A stretch of 64,000 nucleotides of DNA from Riptortus pedestris (taxonomy: Eukaryota; Arthropoda; Insecta; Hemiptera; Alydidae): contig CM032231.1 in NCBI GenBank assembly GCA_019009955.1, forward strand, positions 38,802,001 through 38,866,000, in the 5' to 3' direction. The notes below the pieces were generated by a model. The model had not been told where the DNA came from and ran no database searches. It worked only from the letters and a program-made list of their open reading frames with translations. Position numbers and translations under genes: made by a program. Each line of letters begins with the position of its first letter. The stretch's first letter is position 1. Shown one piece after another: positions 1 through 12,030 of the stretch.

Positions 1-178
1 TTGCAACTTTGCGGTGTTCTATATCTCAGTACTAAATGTTTAAAAAGACTTTTTTGTGCTGAGTACGTTATAGCCTAGAAAGGTAATCATTATTTAGCTT
101 TCTAGAATGTTTAACAATATTCAACTTATTTGACCTCTTGGAACAGTTCTGAATGTGGTCTAAGGCCTAAGACAAAAA

Positions 179-975
179 GTCCGTCACGCAGGGGCTGCGT
201 AAACTAAGCATATTTCATTCAAAGGGTAATGAGAAATCATTCAGTTAATTAATATAAATTCCCAACTGAAACGGCTTCTGAATTGTAAGAATAATTTATA
301 TTTTAATAACTCAAATTTTAGTAATCCAAGAACTAAAGAAGGGGGAGGGGCGGATTAACAGAACGTATTTGCATAAATCTCACAAAGTAATGAAGGTAAG
401 GTAAGGTTAGAAACGACAGGTAAGGTTAGAAGAAGCTTCCACCTGAGCCGAGTACTGGCGGAAATGGCCGACCTAATCCGAACTATACCCGACCACAGAC
501 ATAAAAATGGAAATATCTCGGTTAATATTCAAGATAGAGAATAAATGTATATAACAATATTTATAGTACATTTAAATTGCAATAAGATTGACTGTACAAG
601 TTTTCGATCCGACGTATAGTAATGGAGATATTTCGAATTTTCGAAAATCCTCCCCATTAAACCCCCCTCCCCCTGGTTCGATTTCAGCCGTTAACGAACT
701 TGATCTTTCTTTTTACATAAAATGACTAAATTTCGAGTTTGGTACCGATCAAAGAAAAATTGCAGTGTAATAATAATATCGCCAATAACGTATTGAGCAC
801 AATAAATTTTACCACACTGACTTTATTTATATATATATATATATATACACAGTTTTGAACGGACTTCATTTTCGTCATCTACTAGGTAGGATCGATGGAC
901 ATTTGAAGAAAAATTTCGAAAATTCCGTCATGAGTACAACCTCAATAGCTGATTTCCCTTAGGGGAAATCTGCTA
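179..975 (-). mobile_element. HINE-like element, copy 1 (complete ends)
   Basis: Both ends are present. The 3' end on the minus strand (GTCCGTCACGCAGG on plus) follows an A-run, and the palindromic 5' end finishes at TCTGCTA before another A-run. The interior carries the family core, including the C-rich stretch near 660, and a short (TA)n tract at 827-846. The part next to the 3' end (about 215-500) differs from most copies, so this is a mosaic member. It is non-coding; the family is non-autonomous. Confidence 0.85.
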
Positions 976-1506
976 AAAAGGTTCTTATTTGGTAACCGGA
1001 TGCAATTAATTACATAAATTCAGTATTCACTAAGTTGTAATATGTCAGCCTACTTTTACTCAATTGCATTTATAAGTAATCTTCTACTTAAATAGGATTT
1101 TATGTTTCTTTTTGTAATATTGTAGTGGTCAGAGGGAACACTATAAATTATTTTGTAAATTTCTTGTTATTCAATAAAGGATAATTCTAAAAAAAACAAA
1201 CATAAATTCAGTTTTGAGCTGTTCATTTGTAAAAAAAAAGAAACACAGTTATATCTAATGTTATGTGTTTGCATGTTTTTTTTTTAGCGATTGGACCCAT
1301 TGAATTCATTGACCCGGTTGTGAAGTTGTATATTAGGCACGGATATGCGGAGTATAAGTTTAGATATGTTGTTTAGTCAGCTGCACTTGGTGGAGATAAC
1401 ATTTATAGCGAGTTGTTAGCAGTCTGGCCAACATCACTTGTAAAACATTACATTGTCTGCAGTGCGGTTCTACGAACAGACTAATCATTTAATAAACCCG
1501 CCTTGA
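976..1506. other. Unassigned, no gene seen
   Basis: AT-rich DNA to about 1260. From about 1300 base composition becomes more complex, leading into the 82-codon frame described next. I recognise no repeat end or domain here. Confidence 0.5.
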
Positions 1507-1755
1507 ATGAGAATACGTGTTGACTTGCTGGACACAATATCAACTGAACAACCAATTTCTCATAATGGCAACCCTGCTATTGTCAGTGCTACAAAAGCAA
1601 AACTAACCGGACGACAAACAGCAGTTTCAAGCTTGCACCATTTGCTGGATCATGCCAAACTATCGGTTTCAGTTATTCAAAGTACAATGAGGCCCGACTC
1701 TGGAATTATGGTTTTCTCCCCAATTAAAAATGTCCGTCACGCAGGGGCTGCGTAA
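1507..1755 (+). other. 82-codon open frame of unknown nature
   Basis: The frame opens with ATG and runs into the 3' end of HINE-like copy 2, which supplies its last eight residues and its stop. Only about 74 codons are therefore independent sequence. The composition is less AT-rich and less simple than the surroundings. I recognise no family. It may be a remnant of a coding exon or of an older transposon interrupted by the insertion, or it may be chance. Confidence 0.2.
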
Positions 1756-2325
1756 ACTAAGCAGATTTCCCTCGTGGTGTTTAACAATAGATAAATCTAC
1801 ATACTGATAACTCAATAGTACCGTCGATATCAAGTGAATAATTACAAACGATAATAAGAAGCCTCCAGGCGGGATGAACCTGAAAAGTAAACCAACAGGT
1901 GTGCCAAATTCTCACAGGAAAGAAAATCAATTACTGAAATATATCAGAATTTAACATATTAATTTTATAGAAAACTATTTACTATATCTAGTACTGTAAT
2001 TTATAATGGATCAGAATAATTGTTATCTCAATCAATCAAATTTTAGCAGCACAAGAACATAAGAAGGGTTCAATATAACATATTTGCATTTATCTCGTAT
2101 AATAAGGTCTCTTGAAAACAATTTATGGCATTTAAACCTTGAATAATGTGGTTTATTACATAAGAGTATTGTTTATGTAACATGTGAAGAAGTGGGGGTT
2201 TGCTGAAGGCTGAAAACTGAAAAACGCAAATATCTCGTTTAATATTCGAGATAGAGAATAAATGTATTTAACAATATTTATAGTACATTTAATTTTCAAT
2301 CAGTGCAATAAGATTAGTTCAGTTG
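1732..2325 (-). mobile_element. HINE-like element, copy 2, 5'-truncated
   Basis: The 3' hairpin end is intact after AAAAAT. It continues with the long 3' module (gataaatctac, the gaaaactatttactata block, the jump to the gggtttgctgaagg block and the atatctcg core). Similarity stops near 2325, before the C-rich tract, the microsatellite and the palindromic 5' end. Confidence 0.8.
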
Positions 2326-3786
2326 CTATGAGGAATACTGCAAACATTTTAGGAATAATATAGTTTACTTTAAAATAAAACGGAAATTATGTTCTATATA
2401 ACTTTTTGAACCAATACTTAGGAACAGAAATATATTTTTCGTTTCCTCGTCCGAACTGTTCTATTCCCTACTTGGGGAGAGTGGGCTCAATATGGTCATG
2501 GAGCGGCCTTTTACAATTTCGAAAAATTAATTGAGTTTGCTTCACACAAGTTTAAAATTATTGCCGATATATTGCTTTTTGCGAATTCCTACTAAATATT
2601 AAAGTAATGTATGCAGTACGCTTTGGAAATTAACTGATACAATTGCTTTAAAATGACGATGGCATTTTCGGATTAATATGCGAATTTAACGGTATTTGTT
2701 TTACAAAGGAATTATCAGATCAGTGGATTCATATCAGGAATTAATGTTTGTGGAATTGATCCACGAGGAGAATGGGCATCCAATTAAGGCAAAATATGTC
2801 AAGGGTGGCCTCTGTTTAAATAATACATAGTTATCTAGATTTGCAATCATGATCAGGAACAATGAACACCGCTGGGGAGAAACTGGAGGAATTTCTGTTA
2901 CAGCTGTTTTTTTAGGCCAGTAGATTTAAGACATACTATTACTTATTATCTTCATTATGTTATTTTAATGTAAATTGTTTAATAATTTTTAGTCAAGAGA
3001 TTTAAGCTGCGCAGCCTTTTACACAAACTTAATTTTTATTGCAAGACTATTTTTAACTTGATTGATTGTTGACCCTTTTTTTTGCTAATGGACCCCGAAG
3101 ACGGAAATTTAAAATTTGGCGTAGTACTGATACAACTTTATGACCGTTTTAAAATTTAAACAATAAACGAAAATTGAAATACATGCTCTCATCTTTACGT
3201 CAGTTTATCTTGACATTTTTCGATCTTGTTAAGTTTATTAGTTTTTCAACTAAGTTAAGAATAGATGGAAAGATAAATAGTTCCATAAAACAACTAACCT
3301 TGAGACTTTCGTTGAATCACTTGTCTAAAACTGCTGCGTTTCTTGAGTAGAACCAAACATCAAAGGATTCCGCTGTAAAATTAATGCTTAAATTAGTTTT
3401 ATGGTATAAACAATAGTCAAATAGCTAAATCACAAACCCCATGTAATTGAAGTTATTAAAACCATGGTTCTTGATTTCGTTAATTTAATATCTTTTGTCC
3501 CGCTTGGTTGTGCAGTATAATCAAGGTCCGTTAGTCTGTTAGATTTATGAACTTTTGTGATTTCAATTCTTTATTTTGCTCATTATGTTTATATAACTCT
3601 AATTTAACTTTGATGATTTATTTCCCCCTACACATTTCGCTTCATGTCCGCCATTTCACCTTCAACGAACATTATTATTCTTGTTACTGCTAATTGCAAA
3701 GCTTTTTTTTTTGTTTTTTCACTTCCTTTCATTAATAAATGTTTAGATTAATGATACTTATTTAGAACCATAAATTATAATCGTGT
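2326..3786. other. Unassigned AT-rich stretch
   Basis: No long frame, tandem array or recognisable transposon end. Only short A/T runs are visible. Confidence 0.5.
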
Positions 3787-3992
3787 GGGTAGTTCAGGTT
3801 AGCCAAGTGAGTTGGTCTTAACTCATTGGGTAAACTTGAAGCCCTAAGTATTTCTTACTTGGGCAATAAAACTTAATTTAGTGATGAACTCATCAAATAA
3901 ACTCCTTTGTCTCACCCTAACTTGGAACTTGTACCCGTAAATTACCACTCCTAATTGGCCGAAGTAGCATTACGTGAACATTAATAATTAAC
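3787..3992 (+). mobile_element. tRNA-derived SINE, old copy
   Basis: It matches the window's SINE family through ggttagcc-gagtt (A-box region), the atttagtgatgaactcat body and the cctaattggcc-cgtgaacattaataa 3' part. The B-box part is poorly preserved, so this is a diverged, inactive copy. Confidence 0.65.
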
Positions 3993-4748
3993 TTTTTTTA
4001 AATAACCTTGGACCTTCTTTTATACACATTTTTGCTTGTTCTTTTTTACCAAGTACATAACATATTTGCCAGTTACACAAATGCCAAAATTAAGGCGCAC
4101 ATTAAAATAAGGTGTCCACTGGCTTTAGTTATTTAGAGACATAGCAGCGATTTCCTGAAATATATCTTTTTAGAAATTACTTTGACCTCTCATGGATGGT
4201 TAAGTATATACCTAACTAATTCTAGGAGATAATAATAATGATAATAACAACCTTTTTAATTAGCGGGAGAAGGCTGTATATGGCATATACCATCAGATAA
4301 GGTTTCCGGCTCTTAATGAAGGAGGAAAATGTACATGCCAGTGTCTGAGAAAATGAAAAATAAAAAGTTTTTATTTAATACCTCCGGAAAATTAGGTCCG
4401 ATGTACCTTTTTTGATAATTTAATTTTCTCATATATTATGATATATTCTGTATTAATAAACAATAATTGATTAAATATAGTATAGTAAGAGCTCTTAGTT
4501 GTTTATATATAGCAATTTGTGTTTTGTTTTATCTAGGTGATTCAATTAATTAAAGAGGAAACCTTGTAACTTTTATTTATGTCGTGCCTAAAGCATTGAT
4601 GACGGAGGGACACCCCAAAATAATATGATACTTAATAATTCATAAAGTTTCAAAATGGAGTTTCCGTCCTTTTAAAAAAATTCACTTAAGATTCTCTTTG
4701 GGAAATATTAGCTAAACGATCGTTCATGGTATGTATGGTGTGACTTTA
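3993..4748. other. Unassigned AT-rich stretch
   Basis: Nothing recognised. A short (AAT)/(GAT)-rich patch lies near 4230-4250. Confidence 0.5.
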
Positions 4749-5316
4749 GGAGAATTCCCTAAGGGGCAATCAGCTATTGAGGTTGTACTCATGATGTGAT
4801 TTTGGAAAAATGTTTTCAAATGTCCATCGATCCTACCCAGGAGATAAAGAAAATGATTATATATATACTTGTCTGTTACCGCTGTAGGGGTCGGAATTCT
4901 TATTTGATCGTAACCAAACTCGATATATTAGCGTTTCATGTAAAACCAATGGTCGAGTTCGTTAGGAGGGGGTCTGTCGAGTAGAGAAATTTCGAATAGT
5001 CGAAATATCTACGTTATTATTCGTCGGATCGAAAGATTGTATAGAACCAATCTTATTGTAAATAAAAGTTTCTATAAATGTCGTTATGTAGGTTTTTTCA
5101 CTATCTCTATTATTACCCGAGATATTTGAATTTTTTAGTTTTCGGCCATCTGTGAACTCCCACTCATGTCCTACTAACAAAAAGCTGTTATATTATGAAG
5201 CACTTCATTTGAAGCCCAAATATTGTTCTCATTAAACTTTTGCGTTTTGAGATAAATTCACATACGTGATGCACGTGGGATATTTGCTTAGTTAACTCAG
5301 ACCCTGCGTGACGGAA
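4749..5316 (+). mobile_element. HINE-like element, copy 3
   Basis: It begins with a degenerate palindromic 5' end (attccctaaggggcaatcagctattgagg) and the tgtccatcgatcctaccc block, and has almost no (TA)n. It ends at the degenerate 3' hairpin (ccctgcgtgacgga). The 3' module is the 'aagctgttatattatgaagcac' type. Confidence 0.8.
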
Positions 5317-5879
5317 AATTTTTGACATTGAGAAATTTAGCCAATATAACTCTTCTGACATGTTGACTTCAGAGGAGTGTCGGGTTTTTTCATTTTTTTT
5401 TCAACAACCCCTATTAAAAGTTTTATGAAATTTCATTTTTAGATAGTTTCAGACCCACGGATGCAATCCGCCGAGACGCTCGTTAGAAATGTTAATCAGC
5501 AAGTTAAGTGTTAATTTCTGAAGTAGTGGAATCATGTGTGAGCCGAGTGAAATGGGAAAGTTGTTCGGTAGACTGGCCAGCGGGCTGAATCCTGAAGAGT
5601 TGTTCTCTTTCTATCGGGATTAATGTGAGGAGCTAAAGCCCTTTAGAAAATAAAACCCACAAACTCTAGACCAATGAATCCTTCTTGAGTATCGGAATCG
5701 AGGGAAATTGGGGCCCGGAGAAAGGGTTTCAGCCTTTTAGCAGGGATCCACTCTTTTAGTGGATTATCCACACCCGGATAACTCAGGAACCTTATTAACC
5801 AAGGTTATTCTCACGTACCGTTCTCTTCCACGAGGAGGCAGAAATAAGAGGAAATATTTTATTCAAATTATATTGTAAT
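5317..5879. other. Unassigned, moderately GC-rich stretch
   Basis: From about 5450 the composition is more balanced than the background and contains no simple repeats. No frame or family could be recognised. Confidence 0.4.
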
Positions 5880-6049
5880 ACTAGCGGACCCGACAGATGT
5901 TGTCCTGCATGATATTTCAAGCGATTAGGATATTAAATTTAATAATATTATGTTTAAAACAAAAGCTACTTTTAATAAGACAAAAAACAACTTTTGTTAT
6001 GTGCACTTTGTTACAACTTTTGTTGTTGTTTTAGGCAAACCCCTAAAAA
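5880..6049 (+). mobile_element. RTE-like/non-LTR 3' region, left part
   Basis: The motif tactagcggacccgacagatg followed by ttgtcctgcatgat is typical of widespread arthropod repeats associated with RTE-type non-LTR tails (established knowledge, recalled from sequence style). It is interrupted at 6050 by HINE-like copy 4. A block at 5961-6011 recurs at 6799-6851. Confidence 0.45.
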
Positions 6050-6600
6050 GTCTGTCACGCAGGGGCTTCGTAAACTAGCAGATTTCCCACGTGAAGTTAT
6101 ACAATAGAGAAATCTCCATACGAGAGTCCAACAGTTTCGGAAACGGCCGAACTAGCTTTTGGCGGGAAACTCAGTTCCGTTATCCGCCCATATTTAATAA
6201 AATGCAAATATCTCGGTTAATATTCAAGATAGTGAATAAATGTATATAACAATATTTATAGTACATTTAATTTACAATGCGATTGGTTCTATACAATTTT
6301 TCGATCCGACCTATGGTAACGGAGATATTTCGAAAATCCTCTCCTCTAAACCCCCCCCCCTCCCCCTTGCCCGATTTCAGCTGTTAACGAACTTGATCTT
6401 TCTTTTTACATAAAACGACTAAATATCGACTTTGGTAATGATTAAACAATTGCGTCTGCTAGAGTTTATATACACAGTTTTGAATGGACCTCATTTTCGT
6501 CATCTCCTGAATAGGATCAATGTATATTTGAAGAAAAACTCCGAAAATCGCTTTATGAGTATGACCTCAATAGCTGATTTCCCTTAAGGGAAATCTGCTA
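6050..6600 (-). mobile_element. HINE-like element, copy 4 (complete)
   Basis: This is a 551-bp copy between an A-run on the left and AAA on the right. All family parts are visible: 3' hairpin (one base changed), agcttttggcggg module, core, C-run, a much reduced microsatellite (only tatataca near 6465), and the terminal palindrome 6571-6600. It is nested in RTE-like tail sequence. Confidence 0.88.
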
Positions 6601-7052
6601 AAATGAAATATCACGAATTTTTTATTCAGGCCTCCCTGATAACCCCCACTCCTTTCGAACCTAAAAAAATTAATATAGCTTATAATCATGGAAGAATTTA
6701 TCCTAATTTACAATATTCCCCAATAAAATTGTTGGCTCCCACTTCAATGTTTTAGTCTATATCTCGTTTATAATTTGTTATAGACAAAAGTGAATATGAC
6801 AAAAGTTACTCTAAATAACAAAATAAACAACTTTTATTCTGTGCAAATTTGCCGAAAACCCAATAGGAAACGAAATATCGCTATTTTTAATTTTAGGCCT
6901 CCCCTGCTCCATCTGCCGGGCTGATGTGTGAATCTAAACCATACAGAGCGTCGCCTAAACGCACACAAAAAAAATTCATTCAAATCGGTCCAGCCGTTTA
7001 GGAGGAGTTCAGTGACATACACACGTACAGTAGAAATATATACATATATACT
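6601..7052 (+). mobile_element. RTE-like non-LTR 3' end
   Basis: The block caaatcggtccagccgttta-ggaggagtt followed by a short ATATATA tail is the familiar 3' end of arthropod RTE-type non-LTR retrotransposons. No coding part is left. A copy of its internal motif (aacaacttttattctgtgc) is also present left of the nested HINE-like element. Confidence 0.55.
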
Positions 7053-7056
7053 ATAA

Positions 7057-7225
7057 CGTCTATCACGCAAGGGCTGCGTTAACTAAGCAGATTTCCCACG
7101 TGCCTCACTTATTTGCATTTATCTCAAAACGTAAAAGAACTTTGGAAAAAAAAAATTGGTTTTAGGCTTTAAATAAAGTGCTTCATATTAAAACAGCTTA
7201 TTGTTAATATGAGAAGAGTAAGATT
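7057..7225 (-). mobile_element. HINE-like element, copy 5, 3' end only
   Basis: The hairpin end is present with two changes (tatcacgcaagggctgcg). It then follows the 'tatttgcatttatctcaaaacgt' 3' module shared with the copies at 55888 and 57592. The copy stops near 7225. Confidence 0.7.
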
Positions 7226-9222
7226 TTTCTCAGTTCACGACAATTTAATTTAAGAATGCCTATACAAATTAAAAAATAAAAATTTAATTGTCTCGGCATG
7301 AAAAATTATTTTGAATAAAACTATTAAATCGTTAGTGCTTACATATTACATATATCAAAGCAAAGTAACGAACCGAGTTCATTAAAAATGATTAGATTTA
7401 TTGATGATTAGTGTTTAATATAAACTAATTAAATTTAATATTGAAACTCAAAAAATGTGTTATGAACCGAGCTACAATATTGAGCGTTGGATTAGTTTAA
7501 AAATAATTTCATGTATGAAACCAGCCAACATTAGAGGATGGGAAATGTGGTCCCCAACCAAGTTAATAACTTTCATTTTATTGAAACCAGACTGACATGG
7601 AATAAAATGGCCCCTCGCATTGGCTTGAATATTTATAGTAATTCATATTAGCATCGGTTCCGCTGAATGCACGTTGATTTAATAATGTAATAATTCTCAT
7701 TCATCTATAATATACATATTCATAATGAGGTTGTAATTTAACTGCTATTATTATATTAGACAATAAAATTCATTAAACAAACGATTCTATCCTAATTAGG
7801 GTAATTTCTAAAAGGCAGTAGATACCAATAAATAATTATCTACAAAGTCTATAATTCAAGTAGCAACAAAAATAGTTCAAAATGAAACTTTCATGTGTAT
7901 AAATAAAACTCTAAGGTTTGTTTCGTTTTCTATTTATATTCGGCGGGGATAAATGTTTTTCACGTTTCAAACCATTCTAACAACAATGTGCATATTGTCT
8001 GTTTGCCCGCTCGTTTGTCAGTCTATCACTCAATAATATCTAGAACGATTTCTATAGAATTTTATATTTGTGAATCAATTATCATTATGTACAACATAGG
8101 TTATATGAAAATCCGAATTTTCAACCAGGAGAGGAGGTTTACTTCGAAGTGAAAATGCATATTCATCCATATCTTCTTTACTATTGGGTTTATCCAAAAA
8201 AAAAAATTAAAGAAAGAATTTTGTTTAGAATAAAGATTTTTGTCCTAAGTATTTATTTACATTTATGAATCTTGAAATTTTGAATTCGGCTTTCCGGGTG
8301 CGTGACTTAATTCGTGTTTCATGAAAATGCTTGAATAGAATTGAGAAACTGTTTGTATATGAATTAAGGAACTGAGTATTGTTAATATAAGCGATTTGGC
8401 ACTTTACATGTCAAACATTTTTCTATTGTATTACAACATGCCTGATCAAAATACTTCCATACGTTTTCTCGAAGGTAATACAATCGCATTATTTTGACGG
8501 GAAACGATATTAATAAGATGAGTAGCAGTACCTTTACAGTTCACGTTACACGGCTTTTGTGTTATTGATGAACATGAAAAGATGATTTTGTAAATCCAAT
8601 CTTTATATTTTCACAAGAAAACATTTCTATTTGGACTTACCAACGAAGGAGAAGCAGATTGTAAAAAAATGTGTAAATTGGAGCTTACCATGTGATTCCG
8701 GAACAAATAATAGTTCAAATGCTGATCCAAAAGGGGTTCAAATCAAAAAGACTGTCTTAACATCTTAGATAATTTTATAAACGTCATATACTGACATAAA
8801 TATTAGTAAATAATGAGCTGTTCTATAATTTGAAACTTCACAAAGGAATGGTCATTTAGATAAATGTGAAATTAACATTAATATTAAATTCTATAACACG
8901 ATTTTCTTGTTGATAGTTATAACGTAATTTCTAATGTTACCCCAATAAGCAACTGTTTTATAAAAAGTTTGAAAATTCTAAGAGTAATTATTGTTTCGCA
9001 ATAATATAAATTTGTCACGAAAGAATAAAATAGGTCTTTCGCTTTCCTATGGAGACAACTCGTTGACGGGCGTTATACGGGGAGTAGATCACTCACATCT
9101 TAAACACTGTCTGATCACGAGACCTTTAAAGTTCATGATTTCAACAAAACATTTTCATATATAATTGAGCAGAATGAAAATAAATATTTGATCATTGAAC
9201 AAAACTTTGCAGCGTTTTATAT
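7226..9222. other. Unassigned AT-rich stretch
   Basis: About 2 kb without a plausible gene. Short A/T runs only; I recognise no element. Confidence 0.5.
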
Positions 9223-9764
9223 TGTTACGTTAATTACAAAAATAATCAACGTTCATTATTAGAGTTCTTTTGGATTGGAAAATTAACAACACAAGCTTGA
9301 GAGTTTTTAATCACCGCACAATTTATTTGACAATACGCTACACACTTAGTAAATTACTCTTAACTACTGCTCACACTATGTACTGATAACTTCCCTTCTT
9401 ATTACACAGTGCAATAACTCAGTACCACATGAATCATTGAAGATCACAAAACACAGCACTGCACTGATCTTCACAAAGAACACTGCACTGCACTATTCTT
9501 TAAATAAACACGGCACTGCACTGTTCTTTATATAAACACGACACTACACTGATCTGAACGCACTGTTAATCACTAGAAGAGAACAAACTAACTCGGGCGA
9601 GCTGGGCTGCTTTTACAGTCTGGCGGCAGAATCAAAGAAAAAAAGATCCCCGACAAACTCCGCCGAGAACATTCCTGGCGCCATCGGTTGGCTCCTTTCA
9701 TCTACTTCGTACTTTTTAAATACGTGGTTAACTGTGTTATTTTTTTCAGGCATGCAGCTTTCGT

Positions 9765-9768
<4 letters not shown>
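9223..9768 (-). mobile_element. Solo LTR, Gypsy-like family (copy A)
   Basis: The ends are TGTTACG and CGTAACA, a 7-bp perfect inverted repeat, flanked by ATAT on both sides (possible 4-bp target duplication in AT-rich DNA). On the minus strand the order is: start near 9768, a TATA-like ctgtaaaag near 9611, a cagtgcagtgc-rich leader, an AATAAA signal at 9322-9327, then the end. It aligns through most of its length with the LTR at 29088-29610. No internal region or second LTR is adjacent, so it is a recombination-derived solo LTR. The Gypsy assignment is inferred from termini and target. Confidence 0.75.

Positions 9769-9829
<61 letters not shown>
9769..9829. repeat. (TA)n microsatellite
   Basis: An almost uninterrupted AT dinucleotide run directly at the solo-LTR edge. 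Confidence 0.95.
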
Positions 9830-9834
<5 letters not shown>

Positions 9835-10614
9835 AATTGTAATTTTTTTATGAAATTATACTATTTTAAATTTACGTTACAATATAATTAAATTAATAGG
9901 CACTATTTTTCGCTGTAAAAACAAGTAGTAAATTGAATTTGTGAATAAAATTGCTCCTAGAGGTAATGTCCAGTCTCACAAATTTAAATTCCTTCCACCC
10001 TCTGATATTATATCTATTGAAAGAGCGGGCATTCTGTTTATATATTCTCTCAGAGTGAGACAATTTTCACCACAAATGGCAAAGTTGTAAGAGTAACCAC
10101 CATTTATATGGAAATGGAGCACTTGCTCGGTACGAACGTTCAATAAACATACTCTTATGTCATTCTAGAATATTTTCATTTTGAATTTAAGTATTTTTTA
10201 TTAATTAAGTAGGACATTTTAACATGTTTCTTTATAGTTTAAAACTCATCTGGAGGCTATCGCGAGGTGTTTCATTTAATAGGTCTTAAAGCCATATTAA
10301 TAATTAAATAAAGACAATGTTTGAATAAGCGGCTGTCCAAACAGCGTTGAGGTTATAAAGTGAAATGCAAAGAAAATAAAGATTCTGTTAGTAACTTCAT
10401 TTTTAACACGTTCTTTCTGTCGTCAGGGTTGGGACTTGCGGTTGTTTAAAGATATTTTCACAAGAATTGGAGTTCCATTCATAAACTCTGAACAGAAGAA
10501 TCTTTCCTTCCCTATCAATACAAATAAATAATTGTAAAATAAATAATATGGTAAATTGATGTTACTGTTAAATAGTGAGTGGGGTCCACTAAAAGCCTGG
10601 GTATTAGCAGATTT
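9830..10614. other. Unassigned AT-rich stretch
   Basis: No element or frame recognised. Confidence 0.5.
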
Positions 10615-10735
10615 CCCTCAAGGGAAATTAGCTATTGAGGTTGACTCATGACGTGATTTTCGAAATTTTTCTTCAAATGTCCATCGATCCTACCTAAGAG
10701 ATGACGAAAATGACGTCCGTTCAAAACTGTATATA

Positions 10736-10966
10736 GGGGCTCAGGTTAGCCATGCGAGTTAAAGCGTTGACCTTTATGTCACATGGTAAACCTGGAGTGG
10801 CGAGTTCGATTCTTGCCTGGGCAAAGGAAATTATTTAGTGACGAAATTCATTAAATAACGTCCTAAAATCCCACCCTGGCTAGAAAAGGGTGGTAACCTG
10901 TAGATAACCCGTCCCAATTAGCCTAAGTTGCAAAAAGTGGACGTTAATAAATAATAATAATAATAA
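10736..10966 (+). mobile_element. tRNA-derived SINE with 13-bp target duplication
   Basis: It starts GGGGCTCAGGTTAGCC (A-box-like region) and has a B-box-like GAGTTCGATTC near 10800. The family body is tttagtgacgaaattcatt..., then gggtggtaacctgtagataac, and an (AAT)n tail. The duplication AAAACTGTATATA is at 10723-10735 and 10967-10979. The structure implies RNA polymerase III transcription and LINE-driven retroposition. This is the best-defined SINE in the window and the reference for the others. Confidence 0.9.
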
Positions 10967-10983
10967 AAAACTGTATATATATC

Positions 10984-10985
10984 TG

Positions 10986-11080
<95 letters not shown>
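10984..11080. repeat. (TATC)n-(TA)n compound microsatellite
   Basis: About ten TATC units followed by a long TA run, inside HINE-like copy 6. Confidence 0.95.
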
Positions 11081-11084
<4 letters not shown>

Positions 11085-11510
11085 CTGTTACCGCTCTAGA
11101 GTAATGTTTAGTCGTTACCAAACTTGATATTTTGTCGTTTTATGTAATAAGACAGATCAAGTTCGTTAATGGCTGAAATCAGACCAGTGGGAGGGGGGTT
11201 TAGAGGGGAGGATTTTCGAAAATTCGAAATATCTCCGTTACTATACTTCGGATCAAAATATTGTATAGACTCAATCTTATTGCAAATTAAATTTACTATA
11301 AATATTGTTATATACATTTATTCTCTATCTTGAATATTAACCGAGATATTTGCATTTTTATTAAATGTGGGCGGGTAACGGACGAAAGTGAGTTTCCCGC
11401 CAAAAGCTAGTTCAGCCGTTTTCGTAACTGTTTGGCTCTCGTGAAATATCTCTATTGTAAAACTTCACGTGGGAAATCTGCTTAGTTTACGCAGCCCCTG
11501 CGTGACCGAC

Positions 11511-11849
11511 TTTTTTTGGGGGAGTTAGCAAGAACGAATGAACAACATTGATCATGGAGGGGGAGGGGTTCATTGCAGACATGGCGTATTTTCTTAGAAC
11601 ATTTTAGACGGTTCTAAGAAAAGAAACAATGTGCCCAAAATGGATAGATTTCTACCTAGGCTGCACGAAGAATTATTGTAATGCTTTAGTGCACAGAAAA
11701 ATAAATGAATTTAATATAATCAATCAATCTGTTTAAAATTACCAATTAAAAAAGATCTGAAAAATGATCGAAATTATGTCAATATTGATCGCTTGATAAA
11801 TCACCACAGGAGTTTTTTTTTTTTTAAATGCTAAAAAGTAGCTTATAAT
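11511..11849. other. Unassigned
   Basis: AT-rich; nothing recognised. Confidence 0.4.
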
Positions 11850-12030
11850 CGTCATTTGAGTTAAGGTGATTGTCTTGATACCTTTGGTATTTTTGGAGCC
11901 CTGAAATTTATTCAGTAACAAAATCACTAAATAAGATATTTCTTAAGATAGATAATTTACCTGTAGATAACCTTTCCCGATTAGTCTTACTAGCAAATAG
12001 TGGAAGTAAATCAATTTTATTTTGTAACAA
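11850..12030 (+). mobile_element. tRNA-derived SINE, very old fragment
   Basis: Family landmarks remain: the gaaatttattcagtaac body, cctgtagataacctttcccgattag, and a tagcaaatagtgg 3' part. The tRNA-like head is barely recognisable. Confidence 0.5.

Larger units (their letters stand above)
10615..11510 (+). mobile_element. HINE-like element, copy 6, split by a SINE
   Basis: The palindromic 5' end (10615-10644) and the 3' hairpin end (ending GACCGAC before a T-run) are both present. A SINE sits at 10736-10966 inside the gttcaaaactgtata segment that precedes the microsatellite. The microsatellite is compound: (TATC)n then (TA)n. The 3' module is the agcttttggcggg type. Confidence 0.88.

Noticed and set aside
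400..440. Telomere-like aggttag motifs
   Set aside because: Only a few irregular units inside HINE-like copy 1; no tandem TTAGG array.
10736..10830. Functional tRNA gene
   Set aside because: The A- and B-box-like parts belong to a repeated SINE head; no complete cloverleaf, and the same head recurs at 38021, 48895 and 50655.
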